A stretch of 7,400 bases of DNA from Rhodocyclaceae bacterium (GTDB lineage Bacteria > Pseudomonadota > Gammaproteobacteria > Burkholderiales > Rhodocyclaceae). Shown here piece by piece: positions 4,372 through 7,400 of the stretch. The position numbers were made by a program, and so were the translations under genes. Below the pieces are notes generated by a model. The model was not told the origin of the DNA and did no database searches. It was given only the letters and a program-made list of their open reading frames with translations. Each line of letters starts with the position of its first letter. The first letter of the stretch is position 1. The stretch is from contig JANYAW010000316.1 in assembly GCA_025361105.1 (NCBI GenBank), positions 1 to 7,400 on the forward strand, given 5' to 3'.

Positions 4372-5547
4372 ATGGGCACAATGGACAAGTTATTTCGCCT
4401 GATGGCGGACAAGAAGGCGACCGATTTGTTTTTGTCGGTGGGTGCGCCAATTACCATCAAGATACAGGGCAATTCTGTGCCGGTGAATCCGGCGATTCTG
4501 GATGCCACCAATGTCGAGAATTTGCTCAAGGAAATTCTGACTGACAAGCAGATGAACGAACTCAATGAAACCCGCGAACTCAACACGCGGGCGACGATAC
4601 CGGATGTTGGCGTGTATCGTTTGTCATGCTTTTTTCAGCGTGGCACGCTGGCGATGGTAGCGCGTTACATTCCTTCAGATATTCCCAAATTTGATTCGCT
4701 GCGGCTGCCGCAAGTGCTTAAAGAAGTCATCATGGAAAAGCGCGGGCTAATCCTGATGGTCGGTGCGACCGGCTCGGGCAAATCGACCACCATGACTTCA
4801 ATGCTGGACTATCGCAACGAGAACGCTGCCGGGCATATTTTGACGCTGGAAGATCCGCTGGAATTTATTTTCAAGAACAAAAAATCCATCGTCAATCAGC
4901 GCGAAATTGGCTCCGACACTTTGGCCTTTCAGATTGGCCTGCGCAACGCTTTGCGACAAGCACCGGATGTGATTTTCATCGGCGAGATTCGTGACAAGGA
5001 AACCATGAGCCACGCGATTGCCTACGCGCAATCCGGCCATTTATGTATGGCAACATTGCATGCCAATAACAGCTATCACGCGATGAGCCGCATCATCAGT
5101 TTTTATCCGCTCGATAACCGCCCTGCCCTGCTGGCCGATTTGGGGGTGACGCTGAAGTGCATCATCTCGCAGCGCTTGGTGAAAATGCCCAACGGCGCGC
5201 GCACGGCGGCGGTTGAAGTGCTGCTCAATTCGCGGCACATCGCCGAGCTGATTGAGAAAGGCGAACTCAACGAAATCAAGGACGCGATGGAGCAATCCAT
5301 GGTGCCTGGCAGCCAGACTTTTGAGCAAGCCTTGTACAAGCTCTACGACGACAAAGTCATCACGATTGATGAAGCACTGGCCAATGCCGACTCGGCCAAT
5401 AATTTGCAACAGGTGATTAACAACGCCGCCAAAAAACCGGATGCGCCAAGCGACGATAAAGCCGATTCGCATGCAGCGGAAACCACCACGCACACAATCG
5501 CTTCCAGCACGTCGTTCAGCGATTTCACCATCAAGATGGATGGCTAA
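4372..5547 (+). CDS. pilU: PilU-type type IV pilus retraction ATPase (PilT/PilU family)
   Basis: A 391-residue hexameric secretion-type ATPase expected at the inner-membrane base of type IV pili, where PilU works with PilT to pull back the pilus. An N-terminal PAS-like domain (about 1-100, with MDKLFRLMADKKATDLFLSV) precedes the RecA-like domain. That domain has a Walker A GATGSGKST (131-139), Asp box TLEDPLE (158-164), Walker B around IFIGEIRD (201-208) and His box GHLCMATLHANN (222-233). PilU is favoured over PilT by the start, by HAIAYAQSGHLC, and by SQRLV followed by a PilU-like QTFEQALYKLY (315-325) and EALANADSANNL (334-345). A polar low-complexity tail of about 40 residues follows, ending in SFSDFTIKMDG. 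Placement between dapD and dapE has no metabolic logic, but I recall it in other betaproteobacteria. The stop is 3 nt before dapE, implying co-translation or co-transcription. Confidence 0.92.
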   Translation: MGTMDKLFRLMADKKATDLFLSVGAPITIKIQGNSVPVNPAILDATNVENLLKEILTDKQMNELNETRELNTRATIPDVGVYRLSCFFQRGTLAMVARYIPSDIPKFDSLRLPQVLKEVIMEKRGLILMVGATGSGKSTTMTSMLDYRNENAAGHILTLEDPLEFIFKNKKSIVNQREIGSDTLAFQIGLRNALRQAPDVIFIGEIRDKETMSHAIAYAQSGHLCMATLHANNSYHAMSRIISFYPLDNRPALLADLGVTLKCIISQRLVKMPNGARTAAVEVLLNSRHIAELIEKGELNEIKDAMEQSMVPGSQTFEQALYKLYDDKVITIDEALANADSANNLQQVINNAAKKPDAPSDDKADSHAAETTTHTIASSTSFSDFTIKMDG

Positions 5548-5550
5548 GAC

Positions 5551-6705
5551 ATGAGTGTTCTTGCACTTGCTGAGGCACTAATTGCGCGGCCTTCGGTCAC
5601 TCCGGACGATGCGGGTTGCCTGGATTTGATTTGCGAACGGCTCGCGACTATGGGATTTGTGTTTGAGCGTTTCGACCACAACGGTGTGTCGAATTTGTGG
5701 GCAAGGTTGGGTGATAGCGGGAAGGTCATTTGCTTCGCCGGACACACCGATGTGGTACCCACCGGACCGCACCGCGAATGGCACTCGAACCCCTTTGCGC
5801 CCGCAGTACGCGACGGTTATTTGTATGGTCGCGGCGCGGCGGATATGAAGTCATCGATTGCAGCTTTTGTGGTGGCGGTTGAGCGGGTTGTTCAACAGCG
5901 TGTCGCCAGCACCAACTCGCAAAGTGGCGCACAAAGCAGTGGGCAAAACTCAATTGCATTGCTGCTGACTTCTGACGAAGAAGGCGATGCTGTCGATGGC
6001 ACAGTGCGCGTCGTTGATGCGCTCAAAGCACGTGGGCAACAAATCGATTACTGCATTGTCGGCGAACCGACTTGTGTCGATACGCTTGGCGATACGATAA
6101 AAAACGGCCGGCGCGGTTCGCTCTCGGCAACGCTGATTGTCAAAGGTGTTCAAGGCCATGTGGCGTATCCGCATTTGGTCAAAAATCCGGTGCATCTGGC
6201 AGCGCCAGCGCTGGCCGAGTTGGTCAACATTTCGTGGGATGCGGGCAATGAATTTTTTCCGCCAACCAGTTTGCAAATCTCCAACGCGCATGCGGGAACC
6301 GGTGCCGGCAATGTGTCACCCGGGCAATTTGAACTGATGTTCAATCTGCGATTTTCGACCGCCAGCACGGTCGAAGGCATTCAATCGCGCGTGCATGAAT
6401 TGCTTGATAGGCACGACTTGGAATACGAGCTGCGCTGGACGGTCGGCGCGCGTCCGTTCTTGACCGGGCGTGGTGATTTGAGCGCGGCGATCAGCGCGGC
6501 GATTCAAAGCGTTACCGGCATCGCGGCCACGCTGTCGACCACCGGCGGAACTTCCGACGGTCGCTTCATCGCTGACATTTGTCCGCAGCTGGTTGAGTTT
6601 GGGCCGGTCAACGCGAGCATTCATAAAATCAACGAACGTGTTGCGGTGGCTGACTTGGAACCACTGGCGCAAATCTATCAACGCACCTTGGAAAGCCTAT
6701 TGTGA
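5551..6705 (+). CDS. dapE: Succinyl-diaminopimelate desuccinylase
   Basis: A di-zinc M20-family hydrolase that converts N-succinyl-LL-diaminopimelate to LL-diaminopimelate and succinate (EC 3.5.1.18), supplying lysine and peptidoglycan synthesis. It has 384 residues. Metal ligands are visible at His65 (GHTDVVPTG), Asp98 (GAADMKSS), Glu144, Glu172 (GEPT) and His358 (NASIHKINE), with Glu143 as the general base (SDEEGD). The lid/dimerisation domain is about residues 185-295, starting near GRRGSLSATL. Compared with the E. coli numbering I recall (67, 100, 135, 163, 349), the shift goes from -2 to +9 after Asp98. This shows an insertion of about 11 residues, which fits the S/Q/N-rich stretch at 118-133. 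The insertion is far from the ligands and the enzyme should be active. A weak GATGG site precedes the ATG; the stop overlaps the prmB start by 4 nt. Confidence 0.97.
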   Translation: MSVLALAEALIARPSVTPDDAGCLDLICERLATMGFVFERFDHNGVSNLWARLGDSGKVICFAGHTDVVPTGPHREWHSNPFAPAVRDGYLYGRGAADMKSSIAAFVVAVERVVQQRVASTNSQSGAQSSGQNSIALLLTSDEEGDAVDGTVRVVDALKARGQQIDYCIVGEPTCVDTLGDTIKNGRRGSLSATLIVKGVQGHVAYPHLVKNPVHLAAPALAELVNISWDAGNEFFPPTSLQISNAHAGTGAGNVSPGQFELMFNLRFSTASTVEGIQSRVHELLDRHDLEYELRWTVGARPFLTGRGDLSAAISAAIQSVTGIAATLSTTGGTSDGRFIADICPQLVEFGPVNASIHKINERVAVADLEPLAQIYQRTLESLL

Positions 6706-7400
6706 TTAACAGCGCGCTCGATGAACTCATCACCCTGCGCGACTGGCTGCGCTGGGCCATCACGCGCTTTGAAGAAGCCGGATTGTGCTACGGCCACGGT
6801 ACCGACAACGCCTGGGACGAAGCGGCGTGGTTGATACTCGCCACACTCAAATTGCCGCGCGACCGGCTCGAACCTTTCCTCGACGCAAGGCTCACACACA
6901 GCGAACGCTTGGTGCTGCTCGACCGCTTGCAGCAGCGCATCACGCGGCATGTGCCGGTGGCGTATTTGACGCAAGAAGCCTGGTTGGGGTCGCTGCGTTT
7001 TTATGTCGACGAACGGGTGATCGTGCCACGTTCGTATTTCGCCGAATTGCTCGAAGACGGCTTCGCGCCATGGATTGAAGACCCCGATACGCCGCTGCGT
7101 GCGCTGGATTTGTGTACCGGCTCGGGCTGTCTGGCTATCGTCATGGCGCATGTTTTTCCCAATGCGGAAATTGACGCGATTGACCTTTCACCCGATGCCC
7201 TGACGGTCGCCCGCCGCAACATCGACGACTACGATTTGGCTGATCGCGTGCATGCCATTGAATCCGATTTGTTCGCCGCCGCGAAAGGCCGTCGCTACGA
7301 TTTAATCATCAGCAATCCGCCCTATGTGACGACTGAGGCGATGGACGCATTGCCGCTCGAATATCGCCACGAACCCGCACTGGCATTGGCAGCAGGCAGC
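6702..7400 (+). CDS. prmB: Ribosomal protein L3 N5-glutamine methyltransferase, 3' end cut by window edge
   Basis: A class I SAM-dependent methyltransferase of the PrmB/PrmC (HemK) family that methylates a glutamine of ribosomal protein L3. It starts at a GTG inside the dapE stop (GTGA, 6702-6705), with a weak GGAAAG 6 nt upstream. An internal ATG start would lose conserved N-terminal sequence such as LRDWLRWAITRF (12-23), so GTG is preferred. The 233 codons visible include YGHGTDNAWDEA (30-41), the PrmB-typical REAWLG-like EAWLGSLRFYVDERV (92-106), VPRS (108-111), the SAM-binding DLCTGSGCLA (136-145), an acidic strand end at Asp161 (AIDLS), and the glutamine-binding NPPY motif (205-208). EYRHEPALALA (220-230) is also typical of PrmB. 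Full-length relatives are about 295-310 residues, so some 60-80 are missing at the right edge. The 4-nt overlap indicates translational coupling to dapE. Confidence 0.95.
   Translation, partial: MINSALDELITLRDWLRWAITRFEEAGLCYGHGTDNAWDEAAWLILATLKLPRDRLEPFLDARLTHSERLVLLDRLQQRITRHVPVAYLTQEAWLGSLRFYVDERVIVPRSYFAELLEDGFAPWIEDPDTPLRALDLCTGSGCLAIVMAHVFPNAEIDAIDLSPDALTVARRNIDDYDLADRVHAIESDLFAAAKGRRYDLIISNPPYVTTEAMDALPLEYRHEPALALAAGS

Overview
The window looks like a betaproteobacterial chromosome segment of moderate GC. The evidence is protein-level: a DapC/DapD/DapE set of the succinylase lysine pathway, a PilU-type ATPase between dapD and dapE, and prmB directly after dapE, all with betaproteobacterial-looking sequences. 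No species call is possible from this alone.

Left third, minus strand (1-1404). The left edge holds the first 82 codons of a HigB/RelE-family toxin gene that runs off the window. It has a good promoter, and an inverted repeat over the -35 region looks like an autoregulatory operator. Upstream of it is a decayed gene for a TPR plus SPINDLY/O-GlcNAc-transferase-like protein. Two internal deletions, the second also shifting the frame, removed the parts of the transferase domain that should carry the catalytic residues.

Right two thirds, plus strand (1578-7400). One tightly packed, probably co-transcribed cluster runs dapC - DUF559 endonuclease - dapD - pilU - dapE - prmB (prmB cut by the right edge). 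DapC, DapD and DapE carry out three steps on the way from tetrahydrodipicolinate to diaminopimelate, which feeds lysine and peptidoglycan. PilU is a type IV pilus retraction ATPase. PrmB methylates a glutamine of ribosomal protein L3. Junctions are short: 4 nt overlap, 60 nt gap, 26 nt gap, 3 nt gap, 4 nt overlap.

The most interesting region is 2810-3457. A small Vsr-like (DUF559) endonuclease gene sits between dapC and dapD, bracketed by inverted copies of a GC-rich palindromic repeat. The innermost arms match at 36 of 38 positions. Four degenerate direct copies lie on the left and two on the right. The left array is read in frame as a roughly 63-residue extension of DapC, and the right array encodes the C-terminal tail of the endonuclease. 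A degenerate relative of the repeat also sits at the end of the decayed transferase gene. Together this suggests a compact repeat-plus-nuclease unit, possibly mobile, that inserted into a housekeeping operon without breaking it.
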